Of a stretch of DNA of 34,183 nt, positions 8,138-16,554 are shown piece after piece. The stretch is from Vibrio sp. Hep-1b-8 (GTDB lineage: Bacteria > Pseudomonadota > Gammaproteobacteria > Enterobacterales > Vibrionaceae), in contig NZ_QEWN01000021.1 of NCBI RefSeq assembly GCF_006124995.1, forward strand, positions 1 through 34,183, written 5' to 3'. The notes beneath the pieces were generated by a model. That model was given only the letters and a program-made list of their open reading frames with translations. It had not been told where the DNA came from and ran no database searches. The position numbers and the translations under genes were made by a program. The stretch's first letter is position 1, and every line of letters begins with the position of its first letter.

Positions 8138-8794
8138 ATGTCACTTAAGTATCAAGTCGTTCCTGTCACTTCGTTTTCTCAAAACTGCTCTATTGTTTGG
8201 TGTGACCAAACAATGGAAGGTATCGTTGTTGATCCAGGCGGCGACGTGAAACAGCTCGCGATGCTAATCAAAGAACTTGGTGTCAAAGTGGTTAACCTTG
8301 TTTTGACCCATGGTCACTTAGATCATGTTGGCGGTACAGAACCGTTGGCTGATGAGCTAGGCGGTGTAGAAATCGTTGGTCCGCATAAAGATGATAACTT
8401 TTGGCTACAAGGTCTTGAAGGCCAGAGCCAAATGTTTGGTTTCCCTTTGACTCAAGCGTTTGAGCCAAATCAATGGCTTAATGACGGCGATAAAATTGTG
8501 TTTGGTCAACAGGTTATGAATGTCATTCACACTCCGGGACACACTCCGGGCCATGTTGTGCTTTACAGCGAAGAAGCGAAACTGGCTTTTGTTGGTGATG
8601 TTCTGTTCAATGGTTCTGTGGGGCGTACCGATTTCCCGAAAGGGGATTTTGATACCCTAATTAACTCGATTAAGAGCAAGCTATGGCCACTAGGTAACGA
8701 TGTGTGCTTTGTCCCTGGTCATGGGCCAGAGTCAACGTTTGGTCGTGAACGCGCTTCGAATCCATTCGTTGCGGATGAAATGCCTCTTTACTAA
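8138..8794 (+). CDS. gloC: MBL-fold hydrolase, type II glyoxalase (YcbL/GloC)
   Basis: A 218-aa cytoplasmic metallo-beta-lactamase-fold enzyme. The zinc motif HxHxDH is THGHLDH (H58, H60, D62, H63). Further ligands are in HTPGHTPGH, VGDVLF (Asp) and VPGHGPES. E. coli YcbL/GloC hydrolyses S-lactoylglutathione, the second step of methylglyoxal removal, and the sequence length and gene position match it. AAGG at 8127-8130 is 7 bases before the ATG. The gene follows mepK by 89 bases. Confidence 0.92.
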   Translation: MSLKYQVVPVTSFSQNCSIVWCDQTMEGIVVDPGGDVKQLAMLIKELGVKVVNLVLTHGHLDHVGGTEPLADELGGVEIVGPHKDDNFWLQGLEGQSQMFGFPLTQAFEPNQWLNDGDKIVFGQQVMNVIHTPGHTPGHVVLYSEEAKLAFVGDVLFNGSVGRTDFPKGDFDTLINSIKSKLWPLGNDVCFVPGHGPESTFGRERASNPFVADEMPLY

Positions 8795-8806
8795 CGGAAT
8801 ACACAG

Positions 8807-8830
8807 AAAAGGTCGCTTATGCGACCTTTT
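8807..8830. terminator. Bidirectional terminator between gloC and the DUF2982 gene
   Basis: A perfect 10-bp stem AAAAGGTCGC (8807-8816) with GCGACCTTTT (8821-8830), loop TTAT. A-run and T-run flank the core symmetrically, so it can serve both convergent genes. Confidence 0.85.
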
Positions 8831-8863
8831 TAATGGGCAGGAGATTGCCGACTAGCCATTCCA

Positions 8864-9532
8864 TTACTCCTCAGGATCGGCAGCGGCTAAATAACGTCGA
8901 GCAAGGCCGACAAAGTCTTTGGCATCTCTATCAAGGTCATTTGCTGAGATAAAAATATCGTAATCGAAATACTCACGCTGATATCTCATTCGATTAGCTA
9001 ACATCGCTTGCAATCCCTTAAATTCCTTACCACTTGAGTTTCGATAAGATTGTGAGTCTAAAACGATCTCTTCAAAACGTTCACTTTGATGATGCTGGCG
9101 AGCGCCCAGATAGAGCAGGGCGCGTTGACTGAGCAGAATTTCAGTCGCTATTCGCGGGCATATGCTCTCTAAGTAAGGGGAGTAGTTTTTAATCTTAATT
9201 CCAATCCAAGGAAGAGGCTGTTGCCATCCCTCCTGATCATAATGGCAGATACCTATCTTTTGAATGTTGTTCCACTTGAGTACCCAGCCACCTTTAAACA
9301 GGTGTTGCTGAAAGTGACTGGCTGTCAGGGTAAATTGAACGGTACTTTTTAGCACTAACAAGTAGCCGAATCCGAGCAGACAAAGAACCGCAATCACGGT
9401 TAAAACGGCTTGTTGCCATCCTGGTGCATAGAGCATAAGAAACAGGAAGCCGATGACAAAAAGTCCGACTAACCAGCGACTCGTAATCGGTGAAATGAGG
9501 AAAGGGTGATTGGTTAAGTGTACCGTTTGCAT
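8864..9532 (-). CDS. DUF2982 family membrane protein
   Basis: A 222-aa protein with two closely spaced membrane segments near the N-terminus (around LVGLFVIGFLFLML and VLTVIAVLCLLGFGYLLVL), then a soluble domain with KWNNIQKIGICHYDQEGW and a C-terminal FDYDIFISANDLDRDAKDF. I recognise this as DUF2982, a family of Vibrionaceae and relatives with no known function. The ATG at 9532 is chosen; a TTG at 9541 would add three residues. It is convergent with gloC and divergent from the winged-helix gene. Confidence 0.75.
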   Translation of the reverse strand: MQTVHLTNHPFLISPITSRWLVGLFVIGFLFLMLYAPGWQQAVLTVIAVLCLLGFGYLLVLKSTVQFTLTASHFQQHLFKGGWVLKWNNIQKIGICHYDQEGWQQPLPWIGIKIKNYSPYLESICPRIATEILLSQRALLYLGARQHHQSERFEEIVLDSQSYRNSSGKEFKGLQAMLANRMRYQREYFDYDIFISANDLDRDAKDFVGLARRYLAAADPEE

Positions 9533-9687
9533 ATTCCACAACCCGTAAGTGTAATACCTCTGTTTATATACTCAGTAGTGACGAATTTGATCACTGGAGA
9601 GACTGATTAAATTGTAGTCTGATCCAAGCATATCGCGCATTTTTGTGGCATAAAACCCCCCATGCTCTGTAAATGGGTGCAAAATTT

Positions 9688-9696
9688 TGGTATAAA
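9688..9696 (+). promoter_or_regulatory. Extended -10 promoter element
   Basis: TG-G-TATAAA at 9688-9696 is an extended -10 element. It lies about 55 bases before the start of the winged-helix gene. No clear -35 was seen, which such promoters can do without. Confidence 0.45.
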
Positions 9697-9751
9697 TCGC
9701 GCTTCAAATTTTCACCACTGCTCCGTATGCAGTGAAATGGAGAGATACTCG

Positions 9752-10129
9752 ATGAGACTTGCTCACAAGCGCAAAGTGCAGGCAAAACTGCAAAAACGCA
9801 TCAAAGCGACAGTTGCAAATGTACAAGCAACAAAGAAAGCTAAGCCTGCAGTTGAGAAGAAAGTAGCTGTAAAACCAGCAGCGGAGAAAGTAGTCGTTGC
9901 TGCAACAGCAACAACTGACGTTGCGCTTACTCCAAAGCAGCAACAAGTTCTAGAAATCGTTGTTAGCAACGCAGAAGGCATCAACCCTAAAGGTATCGGT
10001 CTGGCAGCGGGTCAAGACGATGCTAAAGCAGCATCTTGGGCAACGGGTGCGCTGAAGAAACTATTAGAAGAAAATCTAGTAGTCAAAGAGCAACTAGCGG
10101 GCAACAAAGTTATTTATAAAGCAGTTTAA
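9752..10129 (+). CDS. Small winged-helix (MarR-like) protein with Lys/Ala-rich tail
   Basis: A 125-aa basic protein. Residues 1-55 are rich in Lys and Ala with KKxAKPA and KPAAEK repeats, resembling a histone H1-type tail. Residues about 62-125 look like a winged helix: LTPKQQQVLEIVV, then PKGIGLAAG, and WATGALKKLLEENLVVKEQ as the recognition and wing region. Start: GGAGAG at 9739-9744 is 7 bases before the ATG at 9752, while earlier in-frame ATGs (9662, 9737) have no such site. Such proteins are annotated in vibrios as MarR-family or hypothetical. A chromatin-type or general DNA-binding role is my inference. Confidence 0.78.
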   Translation: MRLAHKRKVQAKLQKRIKATVANVQATKKAKPAVEKKVAVKPAAEKVVVAATATTDVALTPKQQQVLEIVVSNAEGINPKGIGLAAGQDDAKAASWATGALKKLLEENLVVKEQLAGNKVIYKAV

Positions 10130-10183
10130 TTGCCGCTGGAAAAATCACTGCAAGCCTAAGTGCTTTGCTGATTAATGTGTATT

Positions 10184-10209
10184 AGCCTCGACTTATGTCG
10201 GGGCTTTTT
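10184..10209 (+). terminator. Intrinsic terminator after the winged-helix gene
   Basis: Stem AGCCTCGAC (10184-10192) with GTCGGGGCT (10197-10205, one G-T pair), loop TTAT, followed by TTTT. Confidence 0.85.
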
Positions 10210-10525
10210 CATATCTAGTGGTAATTTTATCTGTCCAAGTCACACTTTTTATCAATATATTTATTTTCTATCGCGTACGACTTACTAAGTATATCCTCAT
10301 AGTGCTGAGTTGATGCCTCAATTTAATACTATGTTTTTAAAGGTATTTATTTGTTTATGGACTTTTGGCTACGTATTAATACGTAATTCTTTAGTCGAAT
10401 TTTACGTGTCGCTGTTAAATTTTATCAGTGTTCTCGCTGATTTTATCTTGTTAATAGATGACTCAATCTATAAGTGAAACAAAAGGTACCTAGATGGGTA
10501 TGACCGTTAAACAAAGGACGTGAAC
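10210..10525 (+). other. AT-rich regulatory region before the TRAP genes
   Basis: About 315 bases without a gene. It contains a 16-bp perfect palindrome, TACGTATTAATACGTA, at 10370-10385, which may be an operator. A TTGTTA near 10449 followed by TATAAG is a weak promoter candidate. AAAGGA at 10513-10518 is the ribosome site for the binding-protein gene. No structured RNA was recognised. Confidence 0.5.
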
Positions 10526-11614
10526 ATGAGTCTTATTAAACAATCTCTAAAAAGAGTATTAAAAGTGACGGCGATGGCAGCAGCTCTCGCGGTTATGTCG
10601 ACTTCAGTATCCGCAGCTGAAAAAGTTTATCGCTTAAAGCTTGCTGAAACTTGGGGACCAAATTTCCCAGTGTTTGGTGACGCAACAAAGAATATGGCGG
10701 CAATGGCTGAGAAAATGTCTAATGGCCGTTTGCAAATTCGTATCGACTCAGCGAACAAACACAAAGCGCCGTTAGGTATTTTCGATATGGTTAAGTCTGG
10801 TCAATATGACATGGGTCACTCAGGCTCTTACTACTGGAAAGGCAAAGTACCTAACACTCTTTACTTCACTTCTATGCCTTTCGGTATGACACCAGCAGAG
10901 CAGTACGCGTGGTTCTACCATGGTGGTGGTATGGAACTGATGGATAAAGTCTATTCCCCTCACAACTTACTCTCGTTCCCTGGTGGTAACACTGATATTC
11001 AGATGGGCGGCTGGTTCCAGAAAGAGATCAATTCAGTCGAAGATTTGCAAGGTCTTAAAATGCGTATCCCAGGTTTTGCTGGTGAAATCTTAGCTGAATT
11101 GGGCGCAAAACCAACCAACATCGCACCTGGTGAACTGTACACGTCGCTTGAACGTCGTACGATTGATGCGTTGGAATGGGTTGGACCTTCACTAGACCTA
11201 CGTATGGGCTTCCACAAAATTGCACCTTACTACTACACGGGTTGGCATGAGCCAGGTTCAGAACTTCAATTCCTAGTGAACAAACGTGTATGGGAGGGAT
11301 TGCCAGAAGATCTACAAGAAATCCTACGTGTGGCTATGCGTACAGCGGCTTACGATATGTACACGCAAGCAACGCACGAAAGTGGCAAAAACTGGGTTTC
11401 TATCAAGTCTGAATATCCTGATGTTCAGGTTAAAGACTTCCCACCTGAGGTAATGAATGCACTGCATGAAGCGAATGACCGTCTACTGGCTAAGCATGCT
11501 GAGTCTGACGACCTTGCGAAAGAGATTCAGAAATCTCAAGCAGATTACCTAAAACAAGTTCGTTCATGGACAGATATTTCACACCGTGCTTACCTGAACA
11601 GCCAAGCACAATAA
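10526..11614 (+). CDS. TRAP transporter solute-binding protein (DctP family)
   Basis: A 362-aa periplasmic binding protein that delivers its ligand to a sodium-driven TRAP permease. A signal peptide (about 1-31, ending SVSA) is followed by a DctP fold: KLAETWGPNFP, GIFDMVKSGQYDMGHSG, and LKMRIPGFAGEIL, where R180 is in the position of the conserved arginine that binds the ligand carboxylate in this family. The sequence resembles the TakP / 2-oxo-monocarboxylate group more than sialic acid SiaP or C4-dicarboxylate DctP, but I cannot confirm the ligand. ATG at 10526 has AAAGGA seven bases upstream; a GTG at 10520 is also in frame. Two hairpins separate it from the permease genes. Confidence 0.9.
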   Translation: MSLIKQSLKRVLKVTAMAAALAVMSTSVSAAEKVYRLKLAETWGPNFPVFGDATKNMAAMAEKMSNGRLQIRIDSANKHKAPLGIFDMVKSGQYDMGHSGSYYWKGKVPNTLYFTSMPFGMTPAEQYAWFYHGGGMELMDKVYSPHNLLSFPGGNTDIQMGGWFQKEINSVEDLQGLKMRIPGFAGEILAELGAKPTNIAPGELYTSLERRTIDALEWVGPSLDLRMGFHKIAPYYYTGWHEPGSELQFLVNKRVWEGLPEDLQEILRVAMRTAAYDMYTQATHESGKNWVSIKSEYPDVQVKDFPPEVMNALHEANDRLLAKHAESDDLAKEIQKSQADYLKQVRSWTDISHRAYLNSQAQ

Positions 11615-11626
11615 TAATTAGAATTG

Positions 11627-11702
11627 CCATGCGTGACGGTGTCACGCATGGTGCTAAGCCCAAGAAAAACCTCTAATAAACGCCATGCCAATCAGCATGG
11701 CG
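11627..11702 (+). promoter_or_regulatory. Two hairpins between the binding-protein and permease genes
   Basis: Hairpin one has an 11-bp perfect stem CCATGCGTGAC (11627-11637) with GTCACGCATGG (11641-11651). Hairpin two has an 8-bp stem CGCCATGC (11681-11688) with GCATGGCG (11695-11702). Neither is followed by a T-run, so they are more likely to protect the upstream mRNA end or limit readthrough than to be normal terminators. This would give more binding protein than permease. Confidence 0.6.
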
Positions 11703-11729
11703 TACATTCAAAATTCCATGGAGTAGGGA

Positions 11730-12263
11730 ATGAGAAGCCTAATTTATATCGAGCGAGTATTTAATCGCTTTGGTGACTTCCTCGGATGGTTATCAAGTAT
11801 ATTGTTCATTTTGTTATTGGCTAACGTCGTGTATGACGTAGTAATGCGCTATGCCTTTAATGATGTTTCAATTGCCTTTCAGGAAATGGAATGGCATCTA
11901 TTCTCAGCGGTTTTCCTACTCGGCATTCCTTATGCCATTAAAGCGGGTGGCCATGTTCGAGTAGACCTGTTCTATGAGCGCTTGTCTCATAAAGCTCAGT
12001 CAATCATCGATATGCTTGGAACACTCTTTTTCTTACTACCATTTTGTATCCTTGTGACTTACTACGGTATCGACTTCGCCAAAGAGAGTTACGCACTGGG
12101 AGAAACATCGGGCGATCCGGGTGGCTTACCTTACCGCTGGATTATCAAGGCTATGATTCCATTGTCTTTCTTGTTCATGGCTATTAGCGGTATTGGTCTA
12201 TTTCTTCATTCATTAAACAAGATCGTTAACCCGCATCTAATCTACGCAGAAAAACAGAAGTAA
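11730..12263 (+). CDS. TRAP transporter small permease (DctQ family)
   Basis: A 177-aa inner-membrane protein with four predicted membrane segments (about 17-38, 54-72, 92-112, 138-160). The family feature FQEMEWHLFSAVFLLGIPYAIKAGGHVRVD lies around residues 50-80. It pairs with the large subunit encoded next. GGAG at 11720-11723 precedes the ATG at 11730. Only 12 bases separate it from the large permease gene. Confidence 0.92.
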   Translation: MRSLIYIERVFNRFGDFLGWLSSILFILLLANVVYDVVMRYAFNDVSIAFQEMEWHLFSAVFLLGIPYAIKAGGHVRVDLFYERLSHKAQSIIDMLGTLFFLLPFCILVTYYGIDFAKESYALGETSGDPGGLPYRWIIKAMIPLSFLFMAISGIGLFLHSLNKIVNPHLIYAEKQK

Positions 12264-12275
12264 GGAGACAGGAAA

Positions 12276-13559
12276 ATGGTTGGTATTGTAATGTTTTTTG
12301 TTGCCTTGTTTGCTCTGCTACTTGGCTTCCCTGTCGCGTTTACCTTTGGTGGTATCGCTCTTATCTTTGGTGTTTGGGCTGAAGGTTGGGATATGTTTGC
12401 CTTTATGCCTTACCGCGTTCAGTCGATAATGGAAAATACGGTTCTGATGGCCGTTCCGCTGTTTGTTTTTATGGGCTTGGTTCTGCAAAAAACACGTCTA
12501 GCAGAACAGTTACTTGAGTCCATGGGCAAACTGTTCGGTGGGGTACGTGGTGGTATTGCGATTTCTACCGTTTTGGTTGGTGCCTTACTTGCTGCGTCTA
12601 CTGGTGTGGTGGGTGCTTCCGTGGTGGCAATGGGCTTAATCTCTCTCCCTGTTATGCTCAAGTACAATTACGACAAAGGGTTAGCATGCGGCACCATCTG
12701 TGCGTCTGGTACTTTAGGACAAATCATTCCGCCATCTATCGTATTGATTCTATTGGGTGATGTGCTCGGTGTCCCTGTAGGCGACTTGTTTCAAGCAGCG
12801 GTTTGGCCTGGTCTCGCCCTCGTAGGTGCGTATGTGGTCTATATCTTGATTTACGCCAAGTTAAATCCAGAAGCGGCTCAACCGATTCCGAGTGATGGTG
12901 ATATCAGCCGCAAAGAGGAAGTCATTAAAGCGTTAAAAGCGGTTGTTCCGCCGCTCGCTCTAATCGTTGTCGTGTTAGGTTCAATTTTTGCTGGCATCGC
13001 GACACCAACAGAGTCTGCGGCGCTAGGTGGTGCGGGTGCTATCGTACTGGCTCTACTATACCGCCAGTTCAGTTGGTCTATGGTCTACGAAGCGTCAAAA
13101 GAGACGGTGAAAGTGACGGCGATGGTATTTGCGATCTTGTTGGGTGCGACTGCATTCTCTATGGCATTTACTTACACTGGCGGTGACTATTTAGTCGAAG
13201 AGTGGATGCTGCAATTACCTGGAGAGAAGTGGGGCTTCCTCATCATTACCATGCTGGTTATTCTGATCCTCGGCTTCTTTATCGACTTCGTAGAAATCTG
13301 TTTCATTATCGTACCGATTCTTGCGCCTGTTGCAGAAATCCTTGGCATCAATATGACTTGGTTTGCGATTCTGATTGCGATGAACTTACAGACATCCTTC
13401 TTGACGCCACCCTTTGGTTTCAGTCTGTTTTATCTCAAAGGCGTTGCGCCAAAAGGAGTGACGACAAGAGATATCTATCGCGGTGTAATGCCATTCATCG
13501 GCATACAAATCGCGGTATTGATAACCCTACTTGTCTTCCCACAATTTTACGGAATGTGA
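12276..13559 (+). CDS. TRAP transporter large permease (DctM family)
   Basis: A 427-aa, highly hydrophobic protein of the ion transporter superfamily with about 12 membrane segments. Typical DctM sequences are seen: FPVAFTFGGIALIFG near the start, GASVVAMGLISLPVML, CGTICASGTLGQIIPPSIVLIL, and ATPTESAALGGAGAI. It carries the substrate and sodium path, while DctQ supports it and the periplasmic protein supplies the ligand. AGGAG at 12263-12267 and CAGGA at 12269-12273 precede the ATG. Confidence 0.94.
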   Translation: MVGIVMFFVALFALLLGFPVAFTFGGIALIFGVWAEGWDMFAFMPYRVQSIMENTVLMAVPLFVFMGLVLQKTRLAEQLLESMGKLFGGVRGGIAISTVLVGALLAASTGVVGASVVAMGLISLPVMLKYNYDKGLACGTICASGTLGQIIPPSIVLILLGDVLGVPVGDLFQAAVWPGLALVGAYVVYILIYAKLNPEAAQPIPSDGDISRKEEVIKALKAVVPPLALIVVVLGSIFAGIATPTESAALGGAGAIVLALLYRQFSWSMVYEASKETVKVTAMVFAILLGATAFSMAFTYTGGDYLVEEWMLQLPGEKWGFLIITMLVILILGFFIDFVEICFIIVPILAPVAEILGINMTWFAILIAMNLQTSFLTPPFGFSLFYLKGVAPKGVTTRDIYRGVMPFIGIQIAVLITLLVFPQFYGM

Positions 13560-13598
13560 TCATTTAATTACAGTTAGTCTACAACTCCTGTTAAAGTT

Positions 13599-13638
13599 AG
13601 GTTGCTTGCCCACTAGGGTAAGCAACCTATGTTGTTTT
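13599..13638 (+). terminator. Likely terminator after the TRAP genes
   Basis: A 13-bp stem (13599-13611 with 13616-13628, one G-T pair) and a 4-base loop, followed by a loose T-rich stretch ending TTTT at 13635-13638. It lies 24 bases before the histidine kinase start, so some readthrough is likely. Confidence 0.6.
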
Positions 13639-13652
13639 AAAGGGGGAAGGGA

Positions 13653-15014
13653 ATGCCTCTACAAGCCAAGCTGATTGTACTCAGCTTATTGCCACTACTC
13701 CTAGTTACGGCTTTGACCAGTTGGATCTCCATTCATCAAGCAAAAACATTGGGTGAGAAAGAGATCCAAATATTTGAAGATGGACTGATTCGTTCAAAAG
13801 AAACGGCACTTAAAGACAAAGTGGACTTGGCGTTTGACGCGATTTCGCACATCTACAATGATGAAGAGTTGCCAGAAGAAGCAGCGAAACAACAGGTTAA
13901 AGAAGTCTTGACTAAGCTTCGCTACGGTAAAGATAAAGACGGTTATTTCTTTGCCTACGACGAAAGCGGTACCAATCTTGTTCATCCTGTTATGCCAGAC
14001 CTCGTTGGACAAAATCTATTGCATATTCGAGATAAGAATGGCGACTACCTGATTAAAGCGCTGTTGGCTGAAGCACAGAATGGTGGCGGCTTTCATCAAT
14101 ATTTGTGGCAAAAACCTTCAACAGGGGAAAATGTCACCAAGTTAAGCTATGCCGCATGGTTAGATAAATGGAATTGGATGGTCGGCACTGGGCTTTATAT
14201 CGAAGATATCACCTATGAAGTCGCCAATCTGAAATCTGAAGTTAACCGCAATATAGAGACGACCTTTTTCTCAGTAATTGTGATTGTGGTGGTTACCGTG
14301 GGTGTCATTGTGGTGATTACCTTGGCGGTTAATCTGCATGAACACAAACTGGCTGATAGAAGCTTAAAACAGCTAGCGCACCAAACAGTGATGTTCCAAG
14401 AGGATGAGAAGAAACATTTAGCACGGGAGTTGCATGATGGCATCAATCAGCTTCTGGTATCGAGCAAATGCCATTTGGAGTTGCTGGCGAGCAAAATTGA
14501 CGATGCTGCATTGCAGCAACACCTTCAAAAGTCTCAGCAGTCGCTGACCACAGCAATTAATGAAGTTCGCCATATTTCTCATAACTTGCGTCCTAGCGCC
14601 CTTGATGATATTGGTTTGGAAGCCGCACTTAATAGTTTGTTGCTCGATTTTAAATCACACTCTGGCGTCGAAATCGAAGCGTCACTATCGACTCAACCTG
14701 GTAAGTTACAATCCGATGCTGCAACGACGTTATACCGTGTGGCTCAGGAATCACTGACTAATATAGAAAAACATTCACATGCCAATAATGTCAGTGTGAT
14801 ACTGCAGCAAATGGGCAATATGTTGCAACTGATTATCCGTGATGATGGCGTTGGCTTTGATGTCGGAAGCGCCCTTAGGAAAAGCGGTATCGGGCTGAGA
14901 AATATGCGCGAAAGGGTTGAATTTATTGGCGGTGACTTCGAAGTAGAAAGTGAGCCGGGGTTCGGAACGGAAATAACTGTGTTACTGGAATTGGACGGAT
15001 TAGTTTATGGATAA
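13653..15014 (+). CDS. Cache-domain sensor histidine kinase (NarX-like HisKA_3 type)
   Basis: A 453-aa inner-membrane sensor kinase. TM1 is about 7-27 and TM2 about 203-228. Between them is a single Cache domain with GKDKDGYFFAYDESGTNLVHPVMPDLVG and WNWMVGTGLYIEDI, a type that often binds small carboxylates such as acetate, pyruvate or lactate. The cytoplasmic part has a HisKA_3 domain with phospho-acceptor H261 in ARELHDGINQ, and an ATPase domain with QESLTNIEKHSHA, DDGVGFD and GIGLRNMRER. It overlaps the response regulator gene by 8 bases. Position beside the TRAP genes suggests it senses the same compound and controls their expression; this is an inference. Confidence 0.9.
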   Translation: MPLQAKLIVLSLLPLLLVTALTSWISIHQAKTLGEKEIQIFEDGLIRSKETALKDKVDLAFDAISHIYNDEELPEEAAKQQVKEVLTKLRYGKDKDGYFFAYDESGTNLVHPVMPDLVGQNLLHIRDKNGDYLIKALLAEAQNGGGFHQYLWQKPSTGENVTKLSYAAWLDKWNWMVGTGLYIEDITYEVANLKSEVNRNIETTFFSVIVIVVVTVGVIVVITLAVNLHEHKLADRSLKQLAHQTVMFQEDEKKHLARELHDGINQLLVSSKCHLELLASKIDDAALQQHLQKSQQSLTTAINEVRHISHNLRPSALDDIGLEAALNSLLLDFKSHSGVEIEASLSTQPGKLQSDAATTLYRVAQESLTNIEKHSHANNVSVILQQMGNMLQLIIRDDGVGFDVGSALRKSGIGLRNMRERVEFIGGDFEVESEPGFGTEITVLLELDGLVYG

Positions 15015-15645
15015 ACCGATAAAAGTGGTGATTGTCGATGATCACCAAGTTGTTTTAGATGGATTTATCGCTCGTTTAGAAACTGAAGATGATATTGAGG
15101 TGGTTGGTTCTGCCAGCAACGGTGTGGAAGCGATAACAGTGGTCAAAGCTTTAATGCCCGACGTTGTATTGATGGACGTGAGTATGCCACTGATGAATGG
15201 GATTGATGCGACAGCTCTAATCAAAGAAGAGATGCCTGATGTAAAGGTGTTAATGCTCACAATGCATGACAATCGTGAGTACATTATGAAAGTGATGCAG
15301 GTGGGAGCTGTCGGTTATATGCTCAAGGAAATCTGTGCACGTCGAATGGTCCAAGCGATTAAAACAGTCTATCAAGGATCGACCTACTTTTGTGAATCAG
15401 TAACTCAGACCTTGTTTTCTCAACAAGTGATCCCGAGTAGTAAGAAACCCAATCCACTTAGCCGACGTGAAGAGGCGATTTTGAAGTTGGTGGCGGAAGG
15501 CAAGAGTAGTAAGGAAATTGCCTCTTTGTTGAACATTAGCTATCGAACAGTGGAAACCCATCGTCAGAATATAAAGCATAAGCTTGACCTGCATAGTACG
15601 GCGGAGCTGGCTAAGTACGCTTTTGAGAAGGGTATTGTTGCCTGA
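15007..15645 (+). CDS. NarL/FixJ-type response regulator
   Basis: A 212-aa DNA-binding regulator. The receiver domain (1-120) has the acidic pair D11-D12 in IVDDHQ, the phosphorylated D57 in VLMDVSMP, and the Lys in MLKEI. The LuxR-type helix-turn-helix is at about 147-210 (LSRREEAILKLVAEG, then SSKEIASLLNISYRTVETHRQNI). It overlaps the kinase gene, so the two are a matched pair. The 16-bp palindrome upstream of the TRAP genes is a candidate target, by inference only. Confidence 0.93.
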   Translation: MDKPIKVVIVDDHQVVLDGFIARLETEDDIEVVGSASNGVEAITVVKALMPDVVLMDVSMPLMNGIDATALIKEEMPDVKVLMLTMHDNREYIMKVMQVGAVGYMLKEICARRMVQAIKTVYQGSTYFCESVTQTLFSQQVIPSSKKPNPLSRREEAILKLVAEGKSSKEIASLLNISYRTVETHRQNIKHKLDLHSTAELAKYAFEKGIVA

Positions 15646-15698
15646 TTTGTAATGAACGTAAGTATGCGCGACTGTGGCGAAGTGCAGTGTTAAGGTAA

Positions 15699-15893
15699 AT
15701 GTCGATTTTTTCGGTAAGTTTTACCGATAAAGATTTCAACAACCTCATTCCTTGGTTAGATCAACAACGCAACGGTCACTCAATCTTAATACATGGTGTG
15801 ACGGGCGATGATTTAAAAGATCACACCGATTATGCCGACTGGCTAGGCGATGCGATTGATCTGAATCTTACGATTTTTGCTCTCGACAAATAG
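15699..15893 (+). CDS. Small protein of unknown function
   Basis: A 64-aa acidic protein with no signal peptide or membrane segment; it includes WLDQQRNGHS and DHTDYADWLGDAIDLN. AAGG at 15692-15695 is close (3 bases) to the ATG at 15699, which is a weak point. I do not recognise the family. Even amino-acid composition and a plausible ribosome site suggest a real gene. It lies between the response regulator and an oxygenase remnant, on the same strand. Confidence 0.5.
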   Translation: MSIFSVSFTDKDFNNLIPWLDQQRNGHSILIHGVTGDDLKDHTDYADWLGDAIDLNLTIFALDK

Positions 15894-15984
15894 GGCTTGT
15901 CTATTCGGTAAATAACCTGAGTTGTTCCAATGGCGCCGCTTGTGTAAAAGCGTTGACTTATTTCATCATTGGGCAGAATTGGCA

Positions 15985-16283
15985 ATGGAGCAACTCATCG
16001 ATGCGTTGTTTACGCACGGTTATTATGTATGGGACGATTTTTTAAATGAAGATGAAGTTGCACAGTTAAGGGAATGTATTCCAGCAGATTGGAAAAACGC
16101 TCGAATTGGACGTAACGAAGAAAGGGCACTAGAACGTAAGATTCGTAGCGACAAAATTCAGTGGTTACAGCCTACAATGGGATTTCCAGTCAAATGTTGC
16201 CTACAAACGCGGATCGTTACAGTATTGCTGGATGGTTCCGCGTTAACGGGGTTAAAGACAACCTGCTCGATATTGCCCGTTAA
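15985..16283 (+). pseudogene. 2OG-Fe(II) oxygenase, internal deletion and frameshift
   Basis: The first ~70 codons, starting MEQLIDALFTHGYYVWDD and running to IRSDKIQWLQPTMG, match the front of a 2OG-Fe(II) oxygenase of about 200 aa common in vibrios. The family's C-terminal sequence DRYSIAGWFRVN is present at about 16211-16246, but in a different frame, ending at the TAA at 16281-16283. The middle part, which would hold the HxD...H iron ligands, is missing. The junction is near 16195-16205. The frame of the N-terminal part continues into unrelated residues to 16320. The gene is therefore a deletion remnant and should be inactive. Confidence 0.75.
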
Positions 16284-16325
16284 TCCTCTAAAAACAGAAG
16301 TGACAATTGTCTGCTGTTAACCCAT

Positions 16326-16365
16326 GAACACCTTGTCGACTCGCAAGGTGTTCTTCGCCTTGTTT
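16326..16365 (+). terminator. Likely terminator after the oxygenase remnant
   Basis: A perfect 10-bp stem GAACACCTTG (16326-16335) with CAAGGTGTTC (16344-16353), loop of 8, followed by a pyrimidine-rich stretch with TTGTTT. The tail is imperfect. Confidence 0.55.
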
Positions 16366-16554
16366 CCGTCCCATCGTATACCCCTCATCGCGCCACCTTC
16401 TACAACAAGTGCTCTCATAATGTCCTCAACTCAAAACGATCGATAACCGGAGTCTAACCAGCTGTAGCGCAGGAGGATAATGGATGGTCTATATCGTTGT
16501 GATAGCTTCAATCTATCAAGGTGTAGCAATACATTATGCGACTTTAAGTTGTGC

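Noticed and set aside
15922..15984. Upstream extension of the oxygenase remnant to 15922
   Set aside because: The added 21 residues do not resemble the family, whose N-terminus starts at the Met encoded at 15985.
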